Source of the DNA: Infirmifilum lucidum
Lineage (GTDB): Archaea > Thermoproteota > Thermoprotei > Thermofilales > Thermofilaceae
Reading direction: 5' to 3'
NCBI RefSeq assembly: GCF_014876775.1
Contig: NZ_CP062310.1
Location: 1,341,699 to 1,405,698, forward strand
DNA: 64,000 bases
Shown here one piece after another: positions 25,292 through 33,920 of the stretch. Below the pieces are notes generated by a model, which saw only the letters and a list, made by a program, of their open reading frames with translations, had not been told where the DNA came from and did not search any database. The first letter of the stretch is position 1. Every line of letters begins with the position of its first letter. Both the position numbers and the translations under genes were made by a program.

Positions 25292-26130
25292 GGTACCTCG
25301 GTGTTATCCGCCGCGTGGCGGGGGGAGACGACACTCTCGCCAGAATCATGTAATACCCCACAGAAGGCCCGGGACTCGCGGTCTAAGAGAAAGGCAATCC
25401 CGACGGCCGGCCCTACTGCGAGCAGGGCGTAGAGCGGGTCGACCAGGAACGCGAACACGATGACGAACGGGAGTGGGAGCGCGAACAGCAACACTGCCGC
25501 GAGCCACGCCCAGTCCTCTCCCTTCTTAAGCTTCCTGGCAACGAAATACGTGGTTACAAGCCCCAGGAGCCCGAGGGCCGTCATCCGGGGATTCACCGCC
25601 AGGGCGTAAAAGAGCAGGACAGAGGCCAGGAATACGAGGAGGTTTGCGGCAAGCCTGACGCGCTCAGGCGCCCCGGCTACCGACGCGGGCCGCGCTGGCA
25701 CCGAGACCCGTACAGGCACCCCGTGCAGCCGCGGCCCACTCGTCTCCTCAACTACCACCTCCACGCGCGGCTCGCGTAGTGGCGTCCTCGTCTTCCACCT
25801 GATAAGCGGGTTCGCCCCGGCCTGGACGGCCCTCGGGAAGACCCTGCCGAGAACCTCTCTCACGTCGTCCCTGAGCCCCTGGAAGTCGCACTTGTCCACG
25901 TCGAAGGGGTCTATCCCGATTTCCTCCAGCCTCGCGATAATCCAGTTGGTGACGTGCCTGACGGCGTCCTCCCTCCCCATCCCGCCCCTGTAGGCCGCGT
26001 CAAGGGCAGCCCGTATGACAACGGCGGCCTTGTTGCAGACCCAGACCCTGTCCTTGTACAGGAAGGGCCTGTTCTTCTCGCACCACGAGCGGAACGCCGC
26101 GAACTCGGCCTCCGGCTCAAGCCACTCCAT
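25168..26130 (-). CDS. Membrane protein with C-terminal zinc ribbon
   Basis: 320 residues. The N-terminal about 120 residues are soluble and helical (KNRPFLYKDRVWVCNKAA, ALDAAYRGGMGREDAVRHV). A basic linker follows, then four to five membrane helices (about 160-265), and a C-terminal zinc ribbon CPTCGLPATYI with FYCFNCKKYVE. No known family is recognised. The zinc-ribbon end is duplicated exactly 1.4 kb downstream. The gene is GC-rich except for that 3' end, which suggests the ribbon-coding tail was acquired separately. Confidence 0.65.
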   Translation of the reverse strand: MEWLEPEAEFAAFRSWCEKNRPFLYKDRVWVCNKAAVVIRAALDAAYRGGMGREDAVRHVTNWIIARLEEIGIDPFDVDKCDFQGLRDDVREVLGRVFPRAVQAGANPLIRWKTRTPLREPRVEVVVEETSGPRLHGVPVRVSVPARPASVAGAPERVRLAANLLVFLASVLLFYALAVNPRMTALGLLGLVTTYFVARKLKKGEDWAWLAAVLLFALPLPFVIVFAFLVDPLYALLAVGPAVGIAFLLDRESRAFCGVLHDSGESVVSPRHAADNTEVPLGSGVSEASAGRVCPTCGLPATYINSLNKFYCFNCKKYVE

Positions 26131-26272
26131 ACAGCCGCCACGACAAATGCCTCTAGACCGCCTAATATCCGTAACTTCTTCAGCAATAAAAGTGAGAAAG
26201 AGCTGTGCGAGGAGCTGTGCTATGACTCTCTATTGTCTCTTGACTTCTTCCTATAAAGAAGGAATTGCGGCT

Positions 26273-26437
26273 GTGAGGAGAAAGGACGTGCACTATGAGG
26301 CCGAGGTGCGGCAGTGCAGGGCGTGCCACAACATATACGCGGGCAACACCCTCTGCCCCAACTGCGGCTCGGCCGAGCACGAAGTCCTCGTGAGGGCCCG
26401 CGGGAGGACGCCGACAAGGCCAAGTAGCTGGCGCTGA
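26273..26437 (+). CDS. Small zinc-ribbon protein
   Basis: 54 residues. Two CxxC knuckles, CRACHNIY and CPNCGSAEH, are spaced as in rubredoxin-like zinc ribbons, followed by a basic tail (VRARGRTPTRPSSWR). GTG 26273 is chosen because CTATAAAG at 26251-26258 could be the TATA box; an ATG at 26222 would give 17 more residues. It is similar in spirit to Spt4/RpoE2-like and other tiny archaeal ribbons, but no specific identity is claimed. T-rich runs after 26450 look like its terminator. Confidence 0.55.
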   Translation: MRRKDVHYEAEVRQCRACHNIYAGNTLCPNCGSAEHEVLVRARGRTPTRPSSWR

Positions 26438-26449
26438 TGTACACGCTCT

Positions 26450-26496
26450 AAAAATCCCATTTTTTACCTTTTTAATATTTCTCCTTCTCTTTTTTC
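26450..26496 (+). terminator. T-rich terminator region
   Basis: Several T runs (cattttttacctttttaat and ctctttttt) follow the small zinc-ribbon gene, as expected for archaeal intrinsic termination. Confidence 0.45.
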
Positions 26497-26511
26497 CGCC
26501 CGCCCGTGCTA

Positions 26512-26678
26512 TGGATCAAGTATTCTCTTCACACAACTACTCGCCCTTATGAGCCTACTCAACGTATTTTTTGCAGTTGAAGCAGTAGAACTTGTTTAGG
26601 CTGTTGATGTATGTTGCTGGCAGGCCACAAGTAGGGCAAACCCTCCCTGCTGAGGCTTCACTCACGCCAGAACCAAGT
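26512..26678. repeat. 167-bp direct repeat, copy 2
   Basis: Identical to 25125-25291. The copied zinc-ribbon codons are fused in frame to a different upstream sequence, giving the short ORF 26555-26740. Confidence 0.95.
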
Positions 26679-26740
26679 ACTTTAACTACGATTTGATGCT
26701 CTTTCACGGCCTGGTCTGTAACTTTTAACACCAGGTTCAC
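26555..26740 (-). CDS. Possible 61-residue zinc-ribbon ORF made by duplication
   Basis: The first 20 residues (MNLVLKVTDQAVKEHQIVVK) are unrelated to the larger gene; the last 40 are the duplicated ribbon with CPTCG and CFNCKK. It could be a new small protein or simply a dead fragment left by the duplication. No convincing promoter is seen directly upstream on the minus strand. Confidence 0.35.
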   Translation of the reverse strand: MNLVLKVTDQAVKEHQIVVKVLGSGVSEASAGRVCPTCGLPATYINSLNKFYCFNCKKYVE

Positions 26741-26780
26741 GGTAATACTAGCTCACAAAATAGGTATAAAACAGTTCTCT

Positions 26781-26820
26781 CACGCCTTTGGCGTGCTCTT
26801 CTTGGAAAAAGTTTATATTA
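26781..26820 (+). promoter_or_regulatory. Palindrome and TATA box before FHA membrane gene
   Basis: CACGCC-TTT-GGCGTG (26781-26795) is a perfect inverted repeat about 20 nt before the TATA-like tttatatta (26812-26820), which is about 29 nt from ATG 26845. The palindrome is placed where an upstream activator or repressor could act. Confidence 0.4.
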
Positions 26821-26844
26821 CATGAGGTAACATAGTTGTTTAGT

Positions 26845-27798
26845 ATGAAGGCATACAAAGTAATACTCCCGCTCATTCTTCTTCTACTCATCCTAAGCCC
26901 AGTGTTTGCCCGTATAAACATACATGGTGTTGACTTCTACCTAACAAAAGGCGCTCTTGCTCCAGAGGAAACAAGGTTCAACAGGGGGGAGACAGTATAT
27001 GTCGTCGCAAGCCCGCCAATCCAGGGCGCAACTATCGAAGTAGAAGTACTGCTTATCTTCCCACCCGGGAGCGGTAGACAACCCTTAACTCTCCTTCCTA
27101 GAATTCAAGTCAACCTCCAATCTGAAAAGATCTTGACACAATGGAACGTGCCTTCGAATGCAATTGAAGGAACATATAGCGTTAGGATTCGTGCATGGCG
27201 TCCAGGCGACCCCCAGCCCACTGAAGGAGAACTACCGTTTGAAGTAGGGTCTGAGTGCTTGATCCTTGGGGTTCCTTGTTGGCTATTTGCGGTTGCAATA
27301 ATTTTAGCTGTTGGAGCAGTTGCTGTCGTCGTCACGAGAAAACCTACACCGCCGACCGGCGGCGCAGGTCTCCCTGAAATCGAAGCTAGGGGGATAGGGG
27401 GCGCCGAAACCGTTATCGTAAGAGAGCCCGGTACAATTGCGATCAAACAGCCTTCAGGTGAAACTATAACGGTCGTAGCTCATCTTGAGGCAGGTGGCAG
27501 GATGATTCCCATCGATAGGCTGCCGAGAGTTTATGGCAGAGAAGACTTCCGAGGACTAGTAACGGGTGAAACTCTCAACGTTATAAGCAGGAGACACTTC
27601 GAGATAGGCTATGACTACACTCAGGGAAGCTTCTACATAATGGATCTCGGGAGTAAAAACGGAACCTATCTAAACGGCGAAGACATAAGGGGCAAAGGCA
27701 GAGTCTCGCTCAAAAACGGAGACACGATATCTGTTGCAGGGGTTCTAAACCTACGCTTTGCAACAGGCCCTGGGAGTAGCCCGCCATCTTTATTTTAA
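26845..27798 (+). CDS. Exported/membrane protein with cytoplasmic FHA domain
   Basis: 317 residues. Signal-anchor at 6-22, a beta-sandwich ectodomain to about 145, one membrane helix (CWLFAVAIILAVGAVAVVV, about 150-168), a Pro/Gly linker, and a canonical FHA domain: YGREDFRG, ISRRHFEIGY, DLGSKNGTYLNGEDI, LKNGDTISVAG. All residues that bind phosphothreonine (Arg, Ser, Arg/His, Asn) are present. It would carry an extracellular sensor or adhesion domain and a phosphopeptide reader inside the cell. It begins the + strand pair with the coiled-coil gene and lies next to the kinase/phosphatase operon. Confidence 0.82.
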   Translation: MKAYKVILPLILLLLILSPVFARINIHGVDFYLTKGALAPEETRFNRGETVYVVASPPIQGATIEVEVLLIFPPGSGRQPLTLLPRIQVNLQSEKILTQWNVPSNAIEGTYSVRIRAWRPGDPQPTEGELPFEVGSECLILGVPCWLFAVAIILAVGAVAVVVTRKPTPPTGGAGLPEIEARGIGGAETVIVREPGTIAIKQPSGETITVVAHLEAGGRMIPIDRLPRVYGREDFRGLVTGETLNVISRRHFEIGYDYTQGSFYIMDLGSKNGTYLNGEDIRGKGRVSLKNGDTISVAGVLNLRFATGPGSSPPSLF

Positions 27799-27825
27799 CC
27801 TCATATTTAAAAGAGCACAATAAAT

Positions 27826-28824
27826 ATGTCTCAGGAAGACTTAGAAAAAGAGCTCCTAAGCATACTCATAGAGAGAAGAGATAAGAAAGGATTAGTCGTC
27901 CTTGAGATCCCACAGTTTCTCAAACAGCTCGCAGAGAAGCATGGAAACCTAACTATAGAAGAATTTGAAGCAGCGATAGTTTCACTGGCACGTAAAGGAA
28001 AGATTCAACTCGTAAGTGTCCCTGGGTCGCTTAAAGGCCTTGTGAACTATGTCCGCGAAGAGTTAGAAAACTTGGATGCCAAGTTTTTAGCAGGAGAAAT
28101 ACCTTCTCAGGAATACCAAGTGAAGTTCACGGAGCTAGCCCAGAGCATCAATGAGAACAAGTTAAAGCCACTTACACAAGTTAATTTTAAACAACTATTA
28201 GCCGATATAGCCAGTAGTATAGAATTCTTGGAAAAAAGTAAGGGATCTCTTTCGAAGGGTGAAATTAGTGACGACGTCTATAAGGAACTTTCAGAGCAGT
28301 ATGCCGGCAACCTTCAAGCTCACATCCAGACACTTGAGAGAATACTGAGGGTAGCAGAGAGAAAACTGACAGCGCTGGTGCGAGAGCTGACAATACTCAA
28401 AGCCGACAGCAGAATCAGGGGTGTTACGCCCACTGAAATAGAAAGTGCTCTCAAAGGCAAAGTAGAGAACATAAAGAAATATCTGTCTATGTCTCCCAGC
28501 CCCCCCTCTGTAGGGCTAGAGGAAAGGGTAAAAACTTTGAAGAAACAGTACCAGGAATATAGAGCTCGGGGGCTTATCGAGTCGAACCAAGAGTTGCTGA
28601 AGAAGGCTGAGCTTATTAAACAGGAGGTAGAGAGGCTAGAGGCACAGATTAAGGCTTACACAACATCGCCCGAGATAGCAACTAGTATAAAGAGCATACA
28701 AGACAAACTCCTCGAGTTAAGCAAAGGTGGCATGGTAACAGAGGATTTCGTACAGGCGTTCGAAAAACTCAGAGAAAAGGCAAGTAATATTCAAAGCTTA
28801 CTGAGAAGCATAGAGGCTAAGTGA
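27826..28824 (+). CDS. Coiled-coil protein with N-terminal winged-helix-like region
   Basis: 332 residues, soluble. Residues 1-65 (LEKELLSILIERRDKKGLVVLEI, then EEFEAAIVSLARKGKIQLV) look like a winged helix. The rest is predicted long coiled coil with a central break at SMSPSPPSVG. The segments LAGEIPSQEYQVKF (about 85) and SKGEISDDVYKELSEQY (about 143) carry the G-E-x4-Y motif also found in the cytoplasmic tails of the neighbouring surface and zinc-ribbon proteins. It is co-oriented with the upstream FHA gene and overlaps the PP2C gene tail-to-tail by 8 nt. Probable scaffold; specific function unknown. Confidence 0.6.
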   Translation: MSQEDLEKELLSILIERRDKKGLVVLEIPQFLKQLAEKHGNLTIEEFEAAIVSLARKGKIQLVSVPGSLKGLVNYVREELENLDAKFLAGEIPSQEYQVKFTELAQSINENKLKPLTQVNFKQLLADIASSIEFLEKSKGSLSKGEISDDVYKELSEQYAGNLQAHIQTLERILRVAERKLTALVRELTILKADSRIRGVTPTEIESALKGKVENIKKYLSMSPSPPSVGLEERVKTLKKQYQEYRARGLIESNQELLKKAELIKQEVERLEAQIKAYTTSPEIATSIKSIQDKLLELSKGGMVTEDFVQAFEKLREKASNIQSLLRSIEAK

Positions 28825-30136
28825 AATAGCCAAAATAGGAAACTGAGATATTATCAGGCCCCCCTCGGCTATTCGCTAGACTGACAAGGCTATTTAGAGC
28901 TATTTCCGGGATACGGTGGGACGAGACCAGTCTGAGTATCTCTTCCTCGAATACAACGTCAGACAATCCATCACTGCAGAGGATAATTTTCCTCGGTGGT
29001 ATAAAAACATCTGGATATGAGTAAGTGTCAATCCTCGGTTTCTCCATTCCAATGGCACTAGTTATGATGTTCCTCTGTGGGTGGGTTCTTGCTTGCTCAG
29101 GCGTCAGAAGCCCTCTCTCGACGAGTTCATCAACGTATTTATGATCTCGAGTCAACTGCTGGATAGTGCGCATGTTAGAGTCGACTATGTATAACCTGCT
29201 GTCACCTACATGGGCATATGTCAACTCCCTACCCTTAATCGTAGCAAGGGTGAGAGTTGAAGCCATGTCTGTTTTCATCCTACGCTTGGCGTCAAGTACC
29301 CTCTGGTTCACAAGCTGGACAATACTCCTAAGATCTGAGGCGCTAACACTAAACCTTGAGACAATCGCGTGCAATGCGTGCTTAAGGCCATCCTCCACTG
29401 CAAGAGCGCTTGCCAGCTCGCCATACCCATGCCCCCCAGCCCCGTCTGCAACTCCTGCAAGCCTAAAGACCTCTCGTCTCCTACTCCTAGAAATCTTAAC
29501 GGTTGAGGTGAAACATGAATCCTCGTTATTCTTCCTCCTCCTACCGACATCAGATGCGCACCCAGAAGTAATGAACATTCTGTGCTTAAACTTCTCTTCT
29601 AGCGGAGCGCGGATCACGAGCACCGATAAATCAACGCCGACCTCAGGTGCCAGTTGGTCAACTAAATCGTCAGGTGGCATTGCCGCAGTCACTTTACCAA
29701 GCTTTGTCTCATAAACCTGGTTGAGCCTCTGAGATGCTAGTAACAACACTCCTGAATCAAGGTTTAGGCTTGTCTTTCCCGCGATTTCTTTAAGCCTACC
29801 GCTGTGTCGCAGGTAAAGATATGGGGAACCGCCACTCTCAAAGTAAATTGACCCCCACTTGGTAAATAAAATGGCTTCTTCCCGTGAAAGCCTAAGTGTG
29901 GGCGGATTAATCTCTCCCTTGTGTAACCCGTCTAGGATACTGCTCATCAAGTTAGCCAGAGTGTTCTCCGCGAGGATAGCCTGAACATACGCTTTTATCC
30001 TCTCTCCCGCAATATATGCGTCGAGCGAAAACGAGAAAAGCAGTAGATCATCCATAGAATAAATTGAAGCACCGCTCACCCTCAGGGAGTGACGCTCACG
30101 CCCTCTTCCTAGAGGAGATTTCACCCTCTTAAACAT
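28817..30136 (-). CDS. PP2C-family Ser/Thr phosphatase
   Basis: 439 residues. An N-terminal extension of about 185 residues without a known fold precedes a complete PP2C domain: SDVGRRRKNNEDS, GVADGAGGHGYGELAS, YAHVGDSRLYI, DHKYVDELVERG with the TPEQARTHPQRNIIT loop, LCSDGLSDVV and GGPDNISV. All metal-binding aspartates are present. It would remove phosphate from Ser/Thr of proteins modified by the kinase encoded two genes upstream. Start ATG 30136 overlaps the FHA gene by 8 nt, so kinase, FHA protein and phosphatase are one translational unit. Confidence 0.9.
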   Translation of the reverse strand: MFKRVKSPLGRGRERHSLRVSGASIYSMDDLLLFSFSLDAYIAGERIKAYVQAILAENTLANLMSSILDGLHKGEINPPTLRLSREEAILFTKWGSIYFESGGSPYLYLRHSGRLKEIAGKTSLNLDSGVLLLASQRLNQVYETKLGKVTAAMPPDDLVDQLAPEVGVDLSVLVIRAPLEEKFKHRMFITSGCASDVGRRRKNNEDSCFTSTVKISRSRRREVFRLAGVADGAGGHGYGELASALAVEDGLKHALHAIVSRFSVSASDLRSIVQLVNQRVLDAKRRMKTDMASTLTLATIKGRELTYAHVGDSRLYIVDSNMRTIQQLTRDHKYVDELVERGLLTPEQARTHPQRNIITSAIGMEKPRIDTYSYPDVFIPPRKIILCSDGLSDVVFEEEILRLVSSHRIPEIALNSLVSLANSRGGPDNISVSYFGYFT

Positions 30137-31103
30137 TAGTTTTCCCCTTCTCGGGAGTTTTTATACCTTGCCTAAAGATTAAGCGTATACTATCGGCTAC
30201 TCGGATTTCAGCGCCGTCACTTAGTTTAACCCAGCCCTTCCCCTTGATGGGGACGCCATTAACAAGCGTGGGATTAGTGCTAAAATCGTCGCGTATATAC
30301 ACACCGTCTCGCAAGACTGCTATCCGGAACTGCCCTCCTCTGCTCCTGCGAGAAAGATACATGGCTTTCATGCCGAGGTACGGGGCGAAGTCTTCACGGC
30401 TAAAAACTCTATCTCGAGCTGAAACCTCGAGTGTAAAGTTTTCGCCTACTAAGAAGTAATAAGCTTTTCTCTCAATCAATCTAGCTCGCAAAGCCACCGC
30501 ACCTATGAGAGCCAAAACAGGAATGATGAGAATAAGAGCATATGGAAGCCAGTTAACTCTGCTTGGTTCAGTAGTTTCAATCTCGGGGAAGACTTGCTCA
30601 GCTTGTTGCTGGATGAAAACCTGTACAACAGCGTTCTTAACAGTTACGTTGAAATCTTGTCCCCCTTTACCAGCAGCCTTAAATAATGTTAAGTTCACGC
30701 TCATGGGTTGTTTGCATGAGCCACTTAAAATTCTGAATTCAATGGATGCTATAGTTGTTGAGGGCATTTTCAGAGGCTGTGCGTAGAACAAGTACTTATT
30801 TCCAGGAACTCTGCTTACCGTCCAGTTCCCGCCAGCTTCAACTCTTGTTAGGTTTATGCATCTACTCGTATACGAGAAGTTAAACTCCCCGGATAATATC
30901 TGGTCTGTCGCACTGAAAATAACTAGGTTTAAGGTGAACACTTGAGATGCTGTTACCCTATCCTTGTGAAAACCTACCACTGCTGCAGGCTGGCTTAAAG
31001 CCGTAAATGCGAGAAGACAGGCGGTCAGCGCGGCCAGTAGAGGCCATAACCCCTCTGCCCTCCGGCTCTCTTCTCCGAATCCTATAAACCTAACCATTCT
31101 CAC
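30129..31103 (-). CDS. Membrane protein with ectodomain and cytoplasmic FHA-like domain
   Basis: 324 residues. Signal helix near 20-40, a beta-rich ectodomain to about 165, a Gln/Glu linker, a membrane helix (LPYALILIIPVLALIGAVAL, about 188-207) and a C-terminal FHA-like domain: VFSREDFAPY, LSRRSRGGQFRI, DDFSTNPTLVNGVPI, LSDGAEIRV. The SRRH serine-arginine pair is kept but the His is replaced, so phosphopeptide binding may be altered. ATG 31103 overlaps the kinase stop (ATGA). Same architecture as the FHA gene at 26845, suggesting paralogous receptors. Confidence 0.8.
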   Translation of the reverse strand: MRMVRFIGFGEESRRAEGLWPLLAALTACLLAFTALSQPAAVVGFHKDRVTASQVFTLNLVIFSATDQILSGEFNFSYTSRCINLTRVEAGGNWTVSRVPGNKYLFYAQPLKMPSTTIASIEFRILSGSCKQPMSVNLTLFKAAGKGGQDFNVTVKNAVVQVFIQQQAEQVFPEIETTEPSRVNWLPYALILIIPVLALIGAVALRARLIERKAYYFLVGENFTLEVSARDRVFSREDFAPYLGMKAMYLSRRSRGGQFRIAVLRDGVYIRDDFSTNPTLVNGVPIKGKGWVKLSDGAEIRVADSIRLIFRQGIKTPEKGKTNV

Positions 31104-32335
31104 CGCCCCAGCCTGAAGGAGAGTGTAATATAAGGTGGGCTGGAGAGAGAGCTACCATAAGCGACATAGATGAGCGCGTTGTCACTAAGCTCAAAGGGCT
31201 TACCCTCGACCTTATAGCCAGCCCATATCTCCTTGACCTCACCTTTCACCCTGATAGCTGTCCTGTTAAGAGATCCAAGATCCCTAATAAACCACTTGCC
31301 TCCCTTCTCGAATATCTCGAAGTGCCTCCTAGAAATCCAGTTATATGGGTCATGCACACGAACCTCTATAACGTCCCCATACTTTTCCACGTGAACCCAC
31401 CCACCCTTCACCCCGTCCTCCTCCCTGTAAACCCCCGTCATCTCACCCCTCTTCTCCAGCCTACCAAACCTGAGGATAGGCCTATCGACTTCAATGACCT
31501 TGCCCATAACTTCTAAAACAGGCCTGCCCGCCTCACGGGCCCGAGGCCTATAAGTACCCTCAACCGCCTCCAGCATCTCGCGCGCCGTCAAGAACCTCTC
31601 AGTAGGATCCCAAGCCATAGCCTTAGCCACAACCCCCCTCATCTCGGGGCTCACATCGCGGTTATAAATAGCGGGGTCAGGGGGTTTAGGGGGCCTAGCA
31701 TCGGGGTACCCAGGCAGCGCTACTAGAGGGTGCTGCCCCGTCAGAAGGAAGAAGAGCGTAGCGCCAGCAGACCATACATCAGACTGCGGTGAAGAAAGGT
31801 AGCGGTATTGCTCAGGCGCCGTGTAGCCCCCAGGAGATATGATGGCCTCCCTACGACCAGCCCTGTTGTAGAAGGTGCACGTGCCTAGGTCGATAAGCTT
31901 AAAGCTGCCACGGCCATCAGAGAGCAGGTTCTTGGGTTTAACATCCCTGTGTACAATGTTCATGGAGTGCAAGTAGTCTAAGCCCAGCAGAGTCTGGGCA
32001 ATTACAGACCTAGCCTTCCCCTCCTCCATAGGTACCCCTCGAATGACGGACTCCAAGTCCCCACCTGGGAGGTACTCTAGAACGAGAAACGGGAGACTAC
32101 CATAAACGCCATCATCCACGTAACGTACAACATGAGGGTGGGCAATACGCTTGACGACGTCGATTTCAAACTTTAGCTTCTCCACAGCTATAGGGTCTTC
32201 CCGGGGAAACTTAACGACATAGTAGTCCCGCGAGTAGTCGCTCGCAGCCAGCCACAAAACACTCATACCCCCGTGGCTTAATAGCCTGAGAAGCCTGTAT
32301 GAGCCACGGGCCCCGTGGAGAACAGCCCCTGACAT
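31100..32335 (-). CDS. Ser/Thr protein kinase with C-terminal FHA domain
   Basis: 411 residues, no membrane helix. The kinase domain (about 13-265) has glycine loop LSHGGMSVLW, VAIK-like YVVKFPRED, catalytic HRDVKPKNLL, LIDLGT (DLG in place of DFG), SPGGYTAPEQ and DVWSAGATLFFLLTG. This is the bacterial Hanks-type (PknB-like) class, unusual beside typical archaeal RIO/piD261 kinases. The FHA domain (about 285-400) shows ILRFGRLEK, WISRRHFEIF and RDLGSLNRTAI. First gene of the kinase-FHA-PP2C operon. A TATA box (CTTATAAG, about 32361-32369) is 26-34 nt before ATG 32335, so the message is probably leaderless. Confidence 0.93.
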   Translation of the reverse strand: MSGAVLHGARGSYRLLRLLSHGGMSVLWLAASDYSRDYYVVKFPREDPIAVEKLKFEIDVVKRIAHPHVVRYVDDGVYGSLPFLVLEYLPGGDLESVIRGVPMEEGKARSVIAQTLLGLDYLHSMNIVHRDVKPKNLLSDGRGSFKLIDLGTCTFYNRAGRREAIISPGGYTAPEQYRYLSSPQSDVWSAGATLFFLLTGQHPLVALPGYPDARPPKPPDPAIYNRDVSPEMRGVVAKAMAWDPTERFLTAREMLEAVEGTYRPRAREAGRPVLEVMGKVIEVDRPILRFGRLEKRGEMTGVYREEDGVKGGWVHVEKYGDVIEVRVHDPYNWISRRHFEIFEKGGKWFIRDLGSLNRTAIRVKGEVKEIWAGYKVEGKPFELSDNALIYVAYGSSLSSPPYITLSFRLGR

Positions 32336-32360
32336 GCCTAGATGTAAAAAAAGAAAAGGA

Positions 32361-32395
32361 ACTTATAAGCTTTGCTTAAGGCCAAAAGTTTTTAT
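32361..32395. promoter_or_regulatory. Divergent promoters of kinase operon and surface gene
   Basis: ACTTATAAGC (32361-32370) is about 30 nt from the kinase ATG at 32335 on the minus strand. AGTTTTTATTAGAC (32385-32399) is about 28 nt from the GTG at 32421 on the plus strand. Confidence 0.45.
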
Positions 32396-32420
32396 TAGAC
32401 AGGATGATCTAAGAAAAAAT

Positions 32421-33881
32421 GTGCAGAGAGTAGCCCTAATTACGTTAATCTGTCTCATAGTCCTACTCCCGCACACCCTCCCAACACTCAAAGCCCAACC
32501 ACAGCAAATAACCCTTCAATTGTTAGAGCCAAGTGAGAATCCCTTGAAAAATGCACAAGTAATCATCATACTCATACCACTGGAGCCTATCATAAAAACA
32601 GGTAACACTAATGAGACGGGACACTTAAACTTAAGCCAAGTGGAATTTAAAAGATTTATCCTTACTATTTACGCCATCCACACCACTGGTATCTACTACA
32701 ACACTACTCGTGTGGATAATTTAAGTGATATAAACAGAAAAAGCTTTACACTTAAAAGATATACTGATAAAACAGAGATCTTATATAATAATAGCCCCAT
32801 TAAAGACTCCACTCCAATAGAAATTACTGGGAAAAATAAAATTATAACACCATCATTTATAGTACGCAATAAGGTATTTGGAATCAAGGAAATCAAAATT
32901 ACTATCAATAATAGTGACATTGCTTGTGAATATAAGAACGCGACTGATTGTATGTTTATGCTTATGCTTAAAGAGGATGGAAATTATACGGTCAAAATAA
33001 ACGTAACCAATTATGCTAACATATCCCATTCTTACACATACAACGTTATACGTGATACAGGAGTAAGTCTACCCAGTAACTGGTTTAGCCCCATAAACGA
33101 TGGTGTAACGATTTCTGCGAACGAGATTGTTAATATCACGTCACTCAGACTTAATGATAAACCTCTAGACAGTCAAATTATAAGCGGTAACGGAACTAAG
33201 AAAATAGTTATCAATGTTACGCGGGCCGGAGCTATACTCTGCCAGCGTAACATCTTGAGCTTCACGCTTAAGGACATATACGGAAATAGCCTAGACGTAA
33301 GTAAAACTATCTATGCATGCCCTAGAGTTAATGTTACTAACGCTGATGTAGCCCTCGTTTGGGTTACGAGCAGGGACGGGATTCTAGCCTGTAGCAGGGG
33401 CTCCTGTCTTTCTAACCTCACAGCTGGGGAGAGAGAGAAAGATGTAACCATTTTATTCACAGTGAAAGGCAAAGATTTTCTTTATAATTATAGCTCTAAA
33501 TTGCTGATAAGGTTCTCGAATAAGTCTATACCTATACATATACCTAAATACACGAAAGAGAGTGTAACAGGGGCTAAAGAGGTTCTTCTAAATGCAAGTG
33601 GGTTCTATTACTGGGCGAAGCCCCAGGAGATTAACAGTCCCTGGATTCTTTTACGCGAGGCCTTCAATCCTGGCCTTGGACTCGTAGAAGTCAGGCTAGT
33701 AGCGGCGAAGACGAGTGAAGGTATTCTTCCTTGTGACGGCTCTATCAGGGCCTTGAGGGGGGTTGGGTTTGTGCTTATACTTGCTGCAGTGACCCTGTTG
33801 ATGGGCCTGGAGTACGTTGTTCTCACGAGGCGTAGAGCCCCACTGCCGTACTACGGTGAAGTCAACCTAGAGATAAGCTAG
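32421..33881 (+). CDS. Exported Ig-like surface protein with C-terminal membrane helix
   Basis: 486 residues from GTG 32421, which opens a clean signal peptide (VALITLICLIVLLPHTLP). The ectodomain is Asn/Thr/Ile-rich with many N-glycosylation sequons. It reads like serial beta-sandwich domains: QITLQLLEPSENPLKNAQV resembles a carboxypeptidase-regulatory or PEGA-like module. A C-terminal helix (GVGFVLILAAVTLLMGLEYVV) is followed by a short cytoplasmic tail. Its coding sequence is markedly more AT-rich than its neighbours, suggesting foreign origin or fast evolution. It is divergent from the kinase operon, hence a possible partner. Confidence 0.6.
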   Translation: MQRVALITLICLIVLLPHTLPTLKAQPQQITLQLLEPSENPLKNAQVIIILIPLEPIIKTGNTNETGHLNLSQVEFKRFILTIYAIHTTGIYYNTTRVDNLSDINRKSFTLKRYTDKTEILYNNSPIKDSTPIEITGKNKIITPSFIVRNKVFGIKEIKITINNSDIACEYKNATDCMFMLMLKEDGNYTVKINVTNYANISHSYTYNVIRDTGVSLPSNWFSPINDGVTISANEIVNITSLRLNDKPLDSQIISGNGTKKIVINVTRAGAILCQRNILSFTLKDIYGNSLDVSKTIYACPRVNVTNADVALVWVTSRDGILACSRGSCLSNLTAGEREKDVTILFTVKGKDFLYNYSSKLLIRFSNKSIPIHIPKYTKESVTGAKEVLLNASGFYYWAKPQEINSPWILLREAFNPGLGLVEVRLVAAKTSEGILPCDGSIRALRGVGFVLILAAVTLLMGLEYVVLTRRRAPLPYYGEVNLEIS

Positions 33882-33920
33882 AAAAAAATTTAAATAAACC
33901 GTCCTAGTAATAAAAAACGT

